From: Bacillota bacterium
Lineage (GTDB): Bacteria > Bacillota > Bacilli > Lactobacillales > Aerococcaceae
Length of the DNA: 15,123 nucleotides
Assembly (NCBI GenBank): GCA_023442905.1
Contig: JAEZWY010000223.1
Coordinates: forward strand, 1 to 15,123
Reading direction: 5' to 3'
In this document: in pieces, positions 1 to 6,562 of the stretch
Position numbering within the stretch: the first letter of the stretch is position 1
Layout of the letters: each line of letters begins with the position of its first letter
Position numbers and translations under genes: made by a program
Notes under the pieces: model-generated
What the model saw: only the letters and a program-made list of their open reading frames with translations
Databases searched by the model: none
Told to the model about the DNA's origin: nothing

Positions 1-43
1 GCATATAATACACACGCTCTGTTAATTGCTTTAATTGTCTCAT
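1..43 (-). CDS. 5' end of an unidentified protein-coding gene, cut by the window edge
   Basis: Only the first 14 codons are visible: an ATG at 43-41 on the minus strand, reading MRQLKQLTERVYYM. A purine-rich AAAAGGAG lies about 12 nt upstream, with a closer AAAGG just before the ATG. A TATAAT box lies about 30 nt upstream. The short stretch with ERVYYM resembles the first strand of some metallo-beta-lactamase-fold hydrolases, but 14 residues cannot establish a family. The gene would be transcribed leftwards out of the window, and is separated from the aldo/keto reductase gene by about 250 nt without coding sequence. Confidence 0.5.
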   Translation of the reverse strand, partial: MRQLKQLTERVYYM

Positions 44-73
44 CCTTTAGCTCGTCTCCTTTTCAGTCAATTC

Positions 74-100
74 ATTATAACAAAATTTACAATCTTCCAA
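74..100 (-). promoter_or_regulatory. Probable promoter of the left-edge gene
   Basis: On the minus strand a perfect TATAAT (plus positions 74-79) is preceded by TTGGAA (95-100) with a short 15-nt spacer. The -10 box is clear and the -35 box is weak. It would give a leader of about 25 nt ahead of the ATG at 43. Confidence 0.45.
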
Positions 101-120
101 TACCCCTTAGAAATTTTACC

Positions 121-291
121 CATATAAAAAAGGCTACAACATTCACGTCATAACCCCTTTTACTAATATCGGACTCTTCTTACGTATAGACATCCGTATG
201 TCACTGTGTTGCAGCGACTGTTCCACAAAAATCAAACTCTCCCTAATGCGTTAGAAGCGTCGAGTCTTAATGACTTTTGTCGCACCTCATA
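121..291. other. Non-coding spacer downstream of the aldo/keto reductase gene, with one hairpin
   Basis: No convincing reading frame is present. The only structure I see is an imperfect inverted repeat: GTCACTG at 200-206 and CAGCGAC at 212-218, pairing over 7 bp with one G-U and a 5-nt loop. It has no adjacent T-run on either strand, so it is at best a weak terminator for the gene ending at 292. Confidence 0.3.
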
Positions 292-1104
292 TTATAAGTT
301 GGCGATTTTCTCTTTGTCTGCGTCGCTCAAGTTAAAGTCGAATACATTCAAGTTGTCTGCTTGGTGGTCTGCGTTATGAGACTTAGGAATCACGACCACA
401 CCACGTTCAATTTGGTAGCGTAATAAAACTTGGCCCCAAGTTTTGCCGTATTGTGCACCAATCTCATCCAAGATAGCACGAGAGGCTTCGTCAGTTCCCT
501 TCATTGGCGCCCAAGCTGTAACAACCACATCATTTTCAGCAGAATATTCAATAATATCATCGTTCCAAACTTCAACATTTGATTTAATTTGGTTGACCAT
601 TGGTTGAATACGCGCGTTATCGATGATGATATCTAATTGGTCTTGGTCGAAGTTAGATACACCAATAGCTTTGATTTTACCTTCATTATAGGCATTTTCT
701 AAAGCATACCAAGTTTGTAGCATTTCATTCTCATTGTCCCAAGGGTGGTGAATCAAGTATAAGTCAATGTAGTCCGTTTGTAATGCTTCTAGTGAGGCAT
801 TTAAAGTCGCTTCAACTTTTTCAGCTGAACCCGCATGGTCTAAATCACCAGGGATCTTAGACGTGATGAAGAAGTCCTCACGTGGTAAACCAGATTCTTT
901 AATCGCTTTACCAACAGTCGACTCATTACGGTATGAAACCGCCGTATCAATAGCACGGTACCCTGCCGCAATCGCTGATTGCAATTCAGTCGTATCATCA
1001 GTCACTTCACCAAAATAGTCCCCGTCAACCTTACCAAAAGTGTTGGTACCAGTACCTAAAATTGGCATCTCTACGCCATTATTTAACGTTACAAATTCCA
1101 TCAT
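292..1104 (-). CDS. Aldo/keto reductase (AKR5-like, 2,5-diketogluconate reductase type)
   Basis: A cytosolic NAD(P)H-dependent oxidoreductase that reduces aldehydes and ketones to alcohols. At 270 aa it has the usual length of bacterial AKR5-type enzymes. The catalytic tetrad is complete: Asp53 and Tyr58 in AIDTAVSYRNE, Lys83 in ITSKIP and His119 in LYLIHHPW. The barrel motif IGVSNF (around 147-152) and the cofactor-phosphate motif VIPKS (238-242) are present. Two consecutive ATGs at 1104 and 1101 lie 6 and 9 nt after AAGGAG, so either may be the start. It follows the OsmC-like gene by 21 nt, so the two are probably co-transcribed, which suggests a role in detoxifying reactive carbonyls or oxidative stress products. 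The physiological substrate cannot be read from the sequence. Confidence 0.93.
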   Translation of the reverse strand: MMEFVTLNNGVEMPILGTGTNTFGKVDGDYFGEVTDDTTELQSAIAAGYRAIDTAVSYRNESTVGKAIKESGLPREDFFITSKIPGDLDHAGSAEKVEATLNASLEALQTDYIDLYLIHHPWDNENEMLQTWYALENAYNEGKIKAIGVSNFDQDQLDIIIDNARIQPMVNQIKSNVEVWNDDIIEYSAENDVVVTAWAPMKGTDEASRAILDEIGAQYGKTWGQVLLRYQIERGVVVIPKSHNADHQADNLNVFDFNLSDADKEKIANL

Positions 1105-1125
1105 TACACGCTCCTTATATGCTCG

Positions 1126-1509
1126 CTATTGAAAAACAACATTCTCTGTTACTTGTATATTTGGATCAATACTTTGTACAACTGGGCAATACTTGTGAAT
1201 CATCTTAGTTGCCCGCTCAGCTCGTCCTTGATTTTCTTCAGCTACACTGACATACATGGTAATCGTGATCGCAGTAACAGGTTTAGCACCTTCATCAGAA
1301 CGTTCAAAATCAATTGCTACATCATGAAAAGTATAGTCAATTTTCGAGTTATCCAAAATATTACGATACACGCCCGCCGAACAACCAGCTACCGATAGGA
1401 CAAAAGTATTTAAAGGTGAAAAACCAGTCTCTTTATTTAAAGGCCAGTTGTCACCCTGGTCATTCACAGCTTCTGGGCCTAAAGTGGTCATATTTAAATG
1501 TAAAGTCAT
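1126..1509 (-). CDS. OsmC/Ohr-family protein
   Basis: A small cytosolic protein of the OsmC/Ohr superfamily, whose members reduce organic hydroperoxides with a pair of cysteines. The product is 127 aa from the start chosen here. The first conserved cysteine is Cys43 in SPLNTFVLSVAGCSAG, which matches the family pattern of a Ser-Pro helix leading to the peroxidatic Cys. The second is Cys108 in IHKYCPVVQSI. The ATG at 1509 lies 7 nt after AGGAG. An ATG five codons upstream (1524) has no ribosome site of its own, and the AGGAG lies inside that extension, so I reject it. The divergent middle suggests the general OsmC/YhfA-like group rather than true Ohr. It is first in a probable two-gene unit with the aldo/keto reductase. 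Confidence 0.85.
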   Translation of the reverse strand: MTLHLNMTTLGPEAVNDQGDNWPLNKETGFSPLNTFVLSVAGCSAGVYRNILDNSKIDYTFHDVAIDFERSDEGAKPVTAITITMYVSVAEENQGRAERATKMIHKYCPVVQSIDPNIQVTENVVFQ

Positions 1510-1530
1510 CCATTCACTCCTCATCCAGCC

Positions 1531-1556
1531 AACTATTTCTTAATAGTTTCATTATA
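1531..1556 (-). promoter_or_regulatory. Candidate -10 box and inverted repeat upstream of the OsmC-like gene
   Basis: A TATAAT on the minus strand (plus 1551-1556) has no good -35 partner. Just downstream lies a perfect inverted repeat: AACTATT (1531-1537) and AATAGTT (1542-1548), separated by 4 nt. It sits between the -10 box and the ribosome site, a place where a repressor could block transcription or a leader hairpin could form. No regulator family is recognisable from the motif. Confidence 0.35.
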
Positions 1557-1660
1557 GAAAAGAATTCAAGAAAATACTAGCAAACAGGACTCGCTCTGAC
1601 CGAAAGAAATCAAGCATTTAAGCGTCTATTATCTTTAGCGAAAATAAACTTTCCCAAACT

Positions 1661-1688
1661 AAAAAGGTGGCACACTCACGTACCACCC
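1661..1688 (-). terminator. Rho-independent terminator of the PepSY lipoprotein gene
   Basis: On the minus strand an 8-bp stem (GGTGGTAC with GTGCCACC, one G-U pair, 6-nt loop) is followed directly by TTTTT. It lies about 20 nt after the stop codon at 1709. Confidence 0.85.
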
Positions 1689-1708
1689 TCTCTAAATCCG
1701 TATTTTAA

Positions 1709-2191
1709 TTAGCTGTCTTTTTCAGAATTTAAGATATCGCCTGTTGTTGCGTCGATATCATACTCAAATTCTCGGTTACCATCTACAGTAAATTCAATTT
1801 CATAATGGGCAACGTAATCGTAATCGTCATCGTCGTCATCCACATCATCTAATTCAATTTCACGTTCTGTTAAGGCATCTTCAGTCGTGCCAGCGTCATC
1901 TAAAGCAATTTGCCATGCTTCATCTTCAGAAATAAATTCTCCTGAAGCAGCTTGGTCGGTTTCACTTGAGCTTGCACTCTCGTTGCTATCATCTGCATTG
2001 TCATCCGCGTCATCACCTGACGTGTCTTCAGAACTAGGTACCGTTTCAGAGCTTGTTTCACTTGAAGAAGCTTCTTGGCTGGTTGTTTCAGCTGTTTCGC
2101 TTGTAGTTGTATCATCTTGACCACTGTTACCGCATGCCGCAAGTAAGAATACTGAAGCAAATAATGTTAGCGCACCTGTTTTTAATTTCAT
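1709..2191 (-). CDS. Secreted lipoprotein with a C-terminal PepSY domain
   Basis: 160 aa. A short signal peptide with a lipobox LLAAC (lipidated Cys20) predicts anchoring to the outer face of the membrane. Residues 21-86 are a low-complexity linker of Ser, Thr, Glu and Asp, typical of disordered wall-spanning spacers. Residues 88-157 match one PepSY repeat: ISEDEAWQIALDDAG, an acidic middle with six consecutive Asp (119-124 region), then VAHYEIEFTVDGNREFEYDIDATTGDIL, the usual ending. PepSY domains occur as propeptide inhibitors of metallopeptidases and as free lipoproteins of unknown role. The strongly acidic linker and Asp run could bind cations, but that is inference. GGGAG lies 5 nt before the ATG. 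It has its own promoter and terminator, so it is probably monocistronic. Confidence 0.88.
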   Translation of the reverse strand: MKLKTGALTLFASVFLLAACGNSGQDDTTTSETAETTSQEASSSETSSETVPSSEDTSGDDADDNADDSNESASSSETDQAASGEFISEDEAWQIALDDAGTTEDALTEREIELDDVDDDDDDYDYVAHYEIEFTVDGNREFEYDIDATTGDILNSEKDS

Positions 2192-2230
2192 GGAATCTCC
2201 CTTTCGTTAAGCATAGTGTCGACTACTATA

Positions 2231-2285
2231 GTTAGCATGATTGCTAACCTTTTATACATTATAACATATTAAAAAAAGCTTCAAA
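2231..2285 (-). promoter_or_regulatory. Promoter and palindromic operator candidate for the PepSY lipoprotein gene
   Basis: On the minus strand TATAAT (plus 2258-2263) is preceded by TTTGAA (2280-2285) with a 16-nt spacer. The start would fall near 2251. Immediately downstream is a perfect 7-bp inverted repeat, GTTAGCA (2231-2237) and TGCTAAC (2242-2248), with 4 nt between, at about +4 to +21. That is a good position for repression by a dimeric regulator; the regulator is not identified. Confidence 0.5.
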
Positions 2286-2292
2286 CTTTTTT
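2271..2292 (-). terminator. Weak AT-rich hairpin after the nitrilase-family gene
   Basis: Minus strand: AAAAAAG, 7-nt loop, CTTTTTT, just after the stop codon at 2298. The stem has a single G-C pair, so it would be a weak terminator. It overlaps the -35 region of the next gene. Confidence 0.35.
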
Positions 2293-2297
2293 ATAAC

Positions 2298-3089
2298 TTA
2301 TACATCATAGATATCTGGTCTTCGGTCATTAAAGACGTTAATTGATGAACGAATACCTTCAATAACAGAAAGGTCTACCTCACCGTATTTTACGCCTACT
2401 TGTAAATCAGGAGTGACAACATACGCACCCCAGGGATCAATGATGGCTGAATGACCCCCATATAAGGCCTCTTCGTCTCCATTAACCGGTCCTCTTGAAT
2501 TAGCCGATACGACAAACAACTGGTTTTCGATTGCCCGTGCCCGTCCCAAAGTATCCCAATGTAGATTCCGGACTTCAGGCCAAGCAGCCGGTGCAAATAC
2601 AATCTGTGCATCCGCCAAGGCTAAAGCCCGCACCCACTCAGGGAAACGCAAGTCATAACAAGTGACAATCCCACATTTGACCCCATCCAATTCAAAGGTC
2701 ACACTTGCTTCACCCGCTTCAAAATAACAATTTTCCTTGGCCGGTGAGAATAAATGGGCCTTATCATAAGTTGCAATCTCTTGCCCTCTTCGGTTGTAGA
2801 TATAGGCCGTATTAAATAGCTTGTCACCACGCCTATTGGCCACCGAACCCCCAACCACATTGACTTGGTAGTTCTTAGCGAACTGGCTTAAAAATTGACG
2901 ACTCACCTTGCCATCCTCGTCCGCTCGCTCTTTCACATCTTCCGGTAAGAAGGATGTATTCCATAATTCGGGCAACACAATCACATCCGGTTGATTGGTC
3001 GTCGCTTCTTCCATCAACGCTTGAATCGTTTGAAAATTCTCTGCCACCTGGCTTTGTTGTAAGGCTGCTTGTACAATCGCAATTTTCAT
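2298..3089 (-). CDS. Carbon-nitrogen hydrolase (nitrilase superfamily, omega-amidase/Nit-like)
   Basis: A cytosolic amidohydrolase. The Glu-Lys-Cys triad of the nitrilase superfamily is complete: Glu41 in VIVLPELWNT, Lys110 in YDKAHLFSP and Cys144 in GIVTCYDLRFPE. The signatures GRARAIENQ (around 182-190) and SAIIDPWG (214-221) also fit. At 263 aa it has the usual length for omega-amidase-like enzymes (hydrolysis of 2-oxoglutaramate or deaminated glutathione), but other small amides are possible. The start at 3089 lies 6 nt after a perfect AGGAGG; the ATG at 3092 would leave only 3 nt. A longer frame from 3119 is rejected because a TATAAT box (3118-3123) overlaps that codon. It appears to be a single-gene transcript. 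Confidence 0.92.
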   Translation of the reverse strand: MKIAIVQAALQQSQVAENFQTIQALMEEATTNQPDVIVLPELWNTSFLPEDVKERADEDGKVSRQFLSQFAKNYQVNVVGGSVANRRGDKLFNTAYIYNRRGQEIATYDKAHLFSPAKENCYFEAGEASVTFELDGVKCGIVTCYDLRFPEWVRALALADAQIVFAPAAWPEVRNLHWDTLGRARAIENQLFVVSANSRGPVNGDEEALYGGHSAIIDPWGAYVVTPDLQVGVKYGEVDLSVIEGIRSSINVFNDRRPDIYDV

Positions 3090-3117
3090 CATATTCCTCC
3101 TAATAACCCTTTTCTCC

Positions 3118-3123
3118 ATTATA
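3118..3123 (-). promoter_or_regulatory. -10 box of the nitrilase-family gene
   Basis: A perfect TATAAT on the minus strand about 30 nt upstream of the chosen start codon. There is no good -35 hexamer at 16-18 nt; TTACTT at a 16-nt spacing is the nearest. Confidence 0.45.
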
Positions 3124-3216
3124 TAGGAGTCCCTTCCAAAAGTAATTTAAAGGGCTTATTTCCTTGGAAAAAGAGCCTTCGCGGTCTATATGATGAACAT
3201 TTCATTTAAGTTTTAG

Positions 3217-3244
3217 TTGACTACTTGATTCTCCATGTGATAAA
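3217..3244 (+). promoter_or_regulatory. Promoter of the zinc-binding lipoprotein gene
   Basis: TTGACT (3217-3222), a 16-nt spacer and GATAAA (3239-3244), with an upstream TG at 3236-3237 that makes it an extended -10. The start would fall near 3251, just before the Zur-type palindrome, which suits repression. Confidence 0.6.
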
Positions 3245-3256
3245 TTAGCCAATATC

Positions 3257-3277
3257 AAATCGTAATGATTACGATTT
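3257..3277 (+). promoter_or_regulatory. Zur box (zinc uptake repressor operator)
   Basis: A perfect 21-bp palindrome: the half-site AAATCGTAAT, a single central G, then its exact reverse complement. The core matches the published Bacillus Zur operator TCGTAAT-N-ATTACGA at every defined base. It lies between the promoter and the adcA-like gene. A Fur-family Zur protein loaded with zinc would be expected to repress the gene here. The zur gene is not in the window. Confidence 0.9.
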
Positions 3278-3283
3278 ATAAAC

Positions 3284-3321
3284 TTTGCCTCTAGCTAAGG
3301 CAAATATGATTGGGTACCCAA
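3284..3321 (+). repeat. Two further inverted repeats in the leader of the zinc-binding lipoprotein gene
   Basis: First, TTTGCCT (3284-3290) and AGGCAAA (3298-3304) form a perfect 7-bp stem with a 7-nt loop and no T-run. Second, TTGGGTACCCAA (3310-3321) is a perfect 12-bp palindrome. Both lie downstream of the Zur box and upstream of the ribosome site. They could be extra operator sites or leader structure. Confidence 0.4.
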
Positions 3322-3365
3322 ATAAATGTGATTGATGATTACTTTGGAAAAGAGGATGTATTTTA

Positions 3366-4916
3366 ATGAATAAAAGTTTGAAATTAGGTTTACTGAGCTT
3401 AACGGGGGCTGCCCTTTTAGCGGCTTGTGGCCAATCTGCTACTGAAGCAGATGCTGGTAATGATGGGGATAAATTAGAAATTGCAACGACTATCTATCCT
3501 GTTTATGCCTTCACAAAAGAAATTGTTGGTGACAATGCGGATGTAAGTTTAATGGTCCCTGCCGGAACAGAAGCGCATGATTATGAACCTTCTGCAAAAC
3601 AAATTGCGGCCCTAAACGAATCAGATGCGCTGATTTACCATAATGAAAATATGGAAACTTGGGTACCTTCTGCAGAATCTAGTATCAGTGATGATGTCAA
3701 TATCATTAAAGGTACAGAAAATATGGTATTGTTACCAGGCTCTGAAGATGGTCATGACCATGATCACGAAGACCATGAAGACCATGATCACGGCCACGAA
3801 GGTCATTCACACGAATATGATCCACATACTTGGGTTTCACCTTACCGTGCCAAAATGGAAGTTGCCTCTATTACGTCACAATTAAGTGAATTATACCCAG
3901 ATATGGCTGAAGAATTTCAGGCAAATGCAGATGCTTATATTGAAGAGTTAACAGACTTAGACAATTTATATACCGAAGCATTTGAAAATGCCAGTCGCCA
4001 AGACTTCGTTACTTCACATACTGCTTTTTCATACTTAGCTATTGATTACGGTTTAAATCAAATTGGGATTGCTGGTTTAACACCTGAAGAAGAACATTCT
4101 GCAGCTCGTTTAGCGGAACTAGCTGACTATGTAAAAGAAAATGATATTCAATATATTTATTATGAAGAAGCTGGTTCAGACAGTATGGCCAAAACTTTAG
4201 CTGATGAAGCTGGTGTTGAAATGGCTGTCTTAAATCCGCTAGAAAGTCTATCACAAGAGGCGATGGATGAAGGTGCCGACTATATTTCTGTTATGAAAGA
4301 AAACTTAACTGAATTACAAAAAACCACTGAATTGCCAGCAACTGATACGCAAGCTGATGATGATGATGAAACTGAAAAGACAGTTTATAATGGCTACTTT
4401 GAAGATAGTGATGTAGCTGACCGTGCCTTATCTGATTATGCGGGTGAATGGCAATCTGTCTATCCATTATTAGAAGATGGTAGTTTAGATCAGGTGTTTG
4501 ATTACAAAGCGAAATTAAACGATGGTATGACAGCTGAAGAATATAAAGAATACTATACAACAGGTTATGAAACTGACGTAGACCATATTAACATCACTGA
4601 CAATACCATTGAATTTATTGTTGATGGTGAAAGTAAAAAATTCGAATATACATATGCTGGGTATGAAATTTTAGACTACGAAAAAGGTAATCGTGGTGTT
4701 CGTTTCTTATTTGAAACTGATGACCCAGAAGCTGGCGAGTTTAAATATGTACAATTCTCAGACCATAATATTGCACCAACAGAAACTGGTCATTACCATA
4801 TTTTCTGGGGTGGGGAATCACAAGAAGCCCTTCGAGAAGAAATGGACCACTGGCCAACATACTATCCAACAGACATGGGTAACTTAGAAATCGCCCAAGA
4901 AATGATGGCACACTAA
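3366..4916 (+). CDS. adcA: Zinc ABC transporter substrate-binding lipoprotein AdcA with C-terminal ZinT domain
   Basis: Extracellular lipoprotein that captures zinc for an AdcBC/ZnuBC-type ABC importer. At 516 aa it has the length of streptococcal AdcA fusions. Cys21 is the lipidated residue (LLAAC). Residues 36-320 are a cluster 9 binding fold with the expected ligands His71 (AHDYEPS), His154 (DPHTW), His218 (TSHTAF) and Glu293 (NPLES). A His/Asp/Glu-rich loop at 130-149 is typical of zinc-specific members. After an acidic linker (327-338), residues 340-516 are a ZinT domain, with His467, His476 and His478 in FSDHN and GHYHIFWG as probable zinc ligands. GAGG lies 10 nt before the ATG. The Zur box upstream supports zinc-repressed expression. 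The permease and ATPase genes are not adjacent, so this is an orphan binding protein. Confidence 0.96.
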   Translation: MNKSLKLGLLSLTGAALLAACGQSATEADAGNDGDKLEIATTIYPVYAFTKEIVGDNADVSLMVPAGTEAHDYEPSAKQIAALNESDALIYHNENMETWVPSAESSISDDVNIIKGTENMVLLPGSEDGHDHDHEDHEDHDHGHEGHSHEYDPHTWVSPYRAKMEVASITSQLSELYPDMAEEFQANADAYIEELTDLDNLYTEAFENASRQDFVTSHTAFSYLAIDYGLNQIGIAGLTPEEEHSAARLAELADYVKENDIQYIYYEEAGSDSMAKTLADEAGVEMAVLNPLESLSQEAMDEGADYISVMKENLTELQKTTELPATDTQADDDDETEKTVYNGYFEDSDVADRALSDYAGEWQSVYPLLEDGSLDQVFDYKAKLNDGMTAEEYKEYYTTGYETDVDHINITDNTIEFIVDGESKKFEYTYAGYEILDYEKGNRGVRFLFETDDPEAGEFKYVQFSDHNIAPTETGHYHIFWGGESQEALREEMDHWPTYYPTDMGNLEIAQEMMAH

Positions 4917-5016
4917 AGGCATATAGTTTACCTTACTTATAAGATATGTGACAGCATTATCTTGGCTAGCCGGGAGGTGGTCGTTCAAGCTATTAACCAT
5001 TTTACGCATACATAAT

Positions 5017-5055
5017 CAAAAGGAAGATCTGCTTCAAAACAGGTCTTCCTTTTTT
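5017..5055. terminator. Bidirectional terminator between adcA and the peroxidase gene
   Basis: A 12-bp stem (5020-5031 with 5040-5051, one G-U pair, 8-nt loop) is followed on the plus strand by a run of six T. On the minus strand a shorter T-run follows. It serves the two convergent genes. The adcA stop is about 100 nt upstream. Confidence 0.85.
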
Positions 5056-5061
5056 ATATTT

Positions 5062-5523
5062 TTATAGATTAGCTTTTATATCAGCTTCAATATCTTCCGG
5101 TGGTGTAGTTGGGGCATAACGTTTAACAAAGTTACCCTGACGGTCAACTAAAAATTTAGTATAATTCCATTTTACTAAGCCATCGCCTGAAGCTTTCTTT
5201 AAATAAGAGAATAATGGTGCGGTTTTTGGACCATTTACGGCCACTTTATCAAACATAGGAAAAGTTGTACCAAAGTTTAATGCACAAGCTTCTTTGGCCC
5301 CTTTCCCATCCTCAGGCTCTTGCATAAAGGAGTTTGACGGAAAGCCCAATACTTTAAACCCTTCATCTTGATATGTTTGGTATAAAGATTCAAGACCCGT
5401 TAATTGACTTGCTAAACCACATTTAGTCGCTGTGTTTACAATAAGTAATAAGTCACCTTCATAATCTGCTAGACTGATACTTTGCCCATCGGTATCTTTT
5501 ACTTGATAATCATATATTGTCAT
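5062..5523 (-). CDS. Glutathione peroxidase-family thiol peroxidase
   Basis: A cytosolic peroxidase of thioredoxin fold, 153 aa, normal for bacterial Gpx/BsaA proteins. The peroxidatic Cys35 lies in NTATKCGLASQ, replacing the selenocysteine of animal enzymes. Cys80 (KEACALNFGTTFP) occupies the position of the resolving cysteine of thioredoxin-dependent Gpx enzymes, so thioredoxin is a likelier reductant than glutathione. Trp119 and Asn120 (VKWNYTKF) complete part of the tetrad. The usual FPCNQF motif reads FPSNSF here (61-66), so the conserved Gln is a Ser. The ATG lies 7 nt after AAGGAG. It seems monocistronic and convergent with adcA. A palindrome about 50 nt upstream could be its operator. 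Confidence 0.92.
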   Translation of the reverse strand: MTIYDYQVKDTDGQSISLADYEGDLLLIVNTATKCGLASQLTGLESLYQTYQDEGFKVLGFPSNSFMQEPEDGKGAKEACALNFGTTFPMFDKVAVNGPKTAPLFSYLKKASGDGLVKWNYTKFLVDRQGNFVKRYAPTTPPEDIEADIKANL

Positions 5524-5574
5524 GATATTTCTCCTTCTATATAGTAGAAACTAAGTAAATATTATGTAGAACTT

Positions 5575-5596
5575 AGCGTAAATGATACGCTTTTTT
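5575..5596. promoter_or_regulatory. Inverted repeat upstream of the peroxidase gene
   Basis: AGCGTA (5575-5580) and TACGCT (5586-5591) with 5 nt between, followed on the plus strand by TTTTT. No plus-strand gene ends here, so a terminator role is unlikely. Arranged as 7-1-7 around a central T it loosely resembles operators of the Fur family (PerR, Zur), with several mismatches. I see no clear promoter hexamers nearby. Confidence 0.35.
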
Positions 5597-5731
5597 ACCC
5601 TTAAAAGCGAGTAATCCCCTTTATACAACGCTTGTTTATGACGATATATAGATAATGTTTAATCTTTACTTAGCTATTCAACTTGAGAAACTTTAATTAT
5701 ACGGTGGTACATCTTTTTATACCCTAACCAT

Positions 5732-5761
5732 TTGCAAATGTAAGAGTTTTCATGGTATAAT
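5732..5761 (+). promoter_or_regulatory. Promoter of the GntR-family regulator gene
   Basis: TTGCAA (5732-5737), an 18-nt spacer and a perfect TATAAT (5756-5761), giving a leader of about 25 nt. Confidence 0.7.
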
Positions 5762-5793
5762 ATATCAAATATCTAAGAGAGGCTTTTGATAAT

Positions 5794-6516
5794 ATGGCAA
5801 AATACGAAGAAGTAGCTGGTGCTTTGGTCCGCTACATTAATGACAACGAATTAAATGCAGATGATAAATTACCTAGCATTCAAGAAATGGTCGATTACTA
5901 CCAAGTGAGTAAGAATACCGTCTTATCTGCTTTAAATGACTTAGAAAAGCAAGGTTTGATCTATCAAGTACGCGGATCAGGGGTATATGTCCGCGGTAAC
6001 CAACGCAAAGGTTATATCAACTTACTAAACCTAGGTGGTTTTAACTCTACTTTAAGTCAATTTAAAGTGGACTCTAAAATTTTATCTTTATCCCTAATCG
6101 CACCACCTGAAGAAGCGGTAGAAAATCTAAAAATCGACGACCCTTCAAAGACAAAAGTCTATCATGTCAGACGGATTCGTTATATCGAGGGCCGTCCATT
6201 CTGTATTGAGGAGTCTTATTTTGATAAGGATATTATTCCTTATTTAAGTGAAGAAATCGCATCGAATTCCATATTTGATTATATTACAGAAGATTTAGAA
6301 ATTCCTATTGGCTATGGTGACCATTTTCTTCGTGTAGGTAAACTGAAATCTGAACATGCCAAACACTTAAACTTAGTTAAGGGTGACCCTTGTTTAAAAA
6401 CAGAATCGATTTTCCATCTAAATAATGGTAAACCATTCGATTATTCTAAAGTTGTCTACCACTTTGAAGAAACACAATTCTTTATCCAAGGTGCTAGTAC
6501 GCAATATCGTTATTAA
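5794..6516 (+). CDS. GntR-family transcriptional regulator, HutC subfamily (UTRA domain)
   Basis: 240 aa, the usual length for HutC-type regulators. Residues 1-70 are the GntR winged helix-turn-helix, with LPSIQEMVDYYQVSKNTVLSALNDLEKQGLIYQVRGSGVYV as recognition helices and wing. Residues 85-235 fit the UTRA ligand-binding domain, including VYHVRRIRYIEGRPFCIEESYFD, the conserved strand-turn-strand where small-molecule ligands bind, and the ending LRVGKLKSEHAKHLNLVKGDPCLKTESIF. Such proteins usually sense a sugar phosphate, amino acid or other metabolite and bind near their own gene. GAGAGG lies 11 nt before the ATG. It stands alone, convergent with the transporter gene and separated from it by a shared terminator. 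Its target is not evident; the lyase/transporter operon next door is a possibility, though no shared operator is visible. Confidence 0.93.
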   Translation: MAKYEEVAGALVRYINDNELNADDKLPSIQEMVDYYQVSKNTVLSALNDLEKQGLIYQVRGSGVYVRGNQRKGYINLLNLGGFNSTLSQFKVDSKILSLSLIAPPEEAVENLKIDDPSKTKVYHVRRIRYIEGRPFCIEESYFDKDIIPYLSEEIASNSIFDYITEDLEIPIGYGDHFLRVGKLKSEHAKHLNLVKGDPCLKTESIFHLNNGKPFDYSKVVYHFEETQFFIQGASTQYRY

Positions 6517-6525
6517 TAACCAGGC

Positions 6526-6555
6526 AAAAAGGACGCGTTTGATCGCGTCCTTTTT
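6526..6555. terminator. Bidirectional terminator between the GntR regulator and transporter genes
   Basis: A perfect 12-bp stem, AAAAAGGACGCG (6526-6537) with CGCGTCCTTTTT (6544-6555), and a 6-nt loop. The T-run on each strand serves the two convergent transcription units. Confidence 0.93.
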
Positions 6556-6562
6556 AACTTGA

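Noticed and set aside
1126..1524. OsmC-like protein starting at the ATG at 1524
   Set aside because: No ribosome site precedes it, and a good AGGAG lies within this extension, 7 nt before the ATG at 1509.
1887..2120. Ser-rich plus-strand frame opposite the PepSY lipoprotein gene
   Set aside because: It is the complement of a low-complexity Ser/Asp/Glu linker and has no start context of its own.
2298..3119. Nitrilase-family protein starting at the ATG at 3119
   Set aside because: A TATAAT box overlaps that codon, and a perfect AGGAGG lies 6 nt before the ATG at 3089, where the family's usual N-terminus begins.
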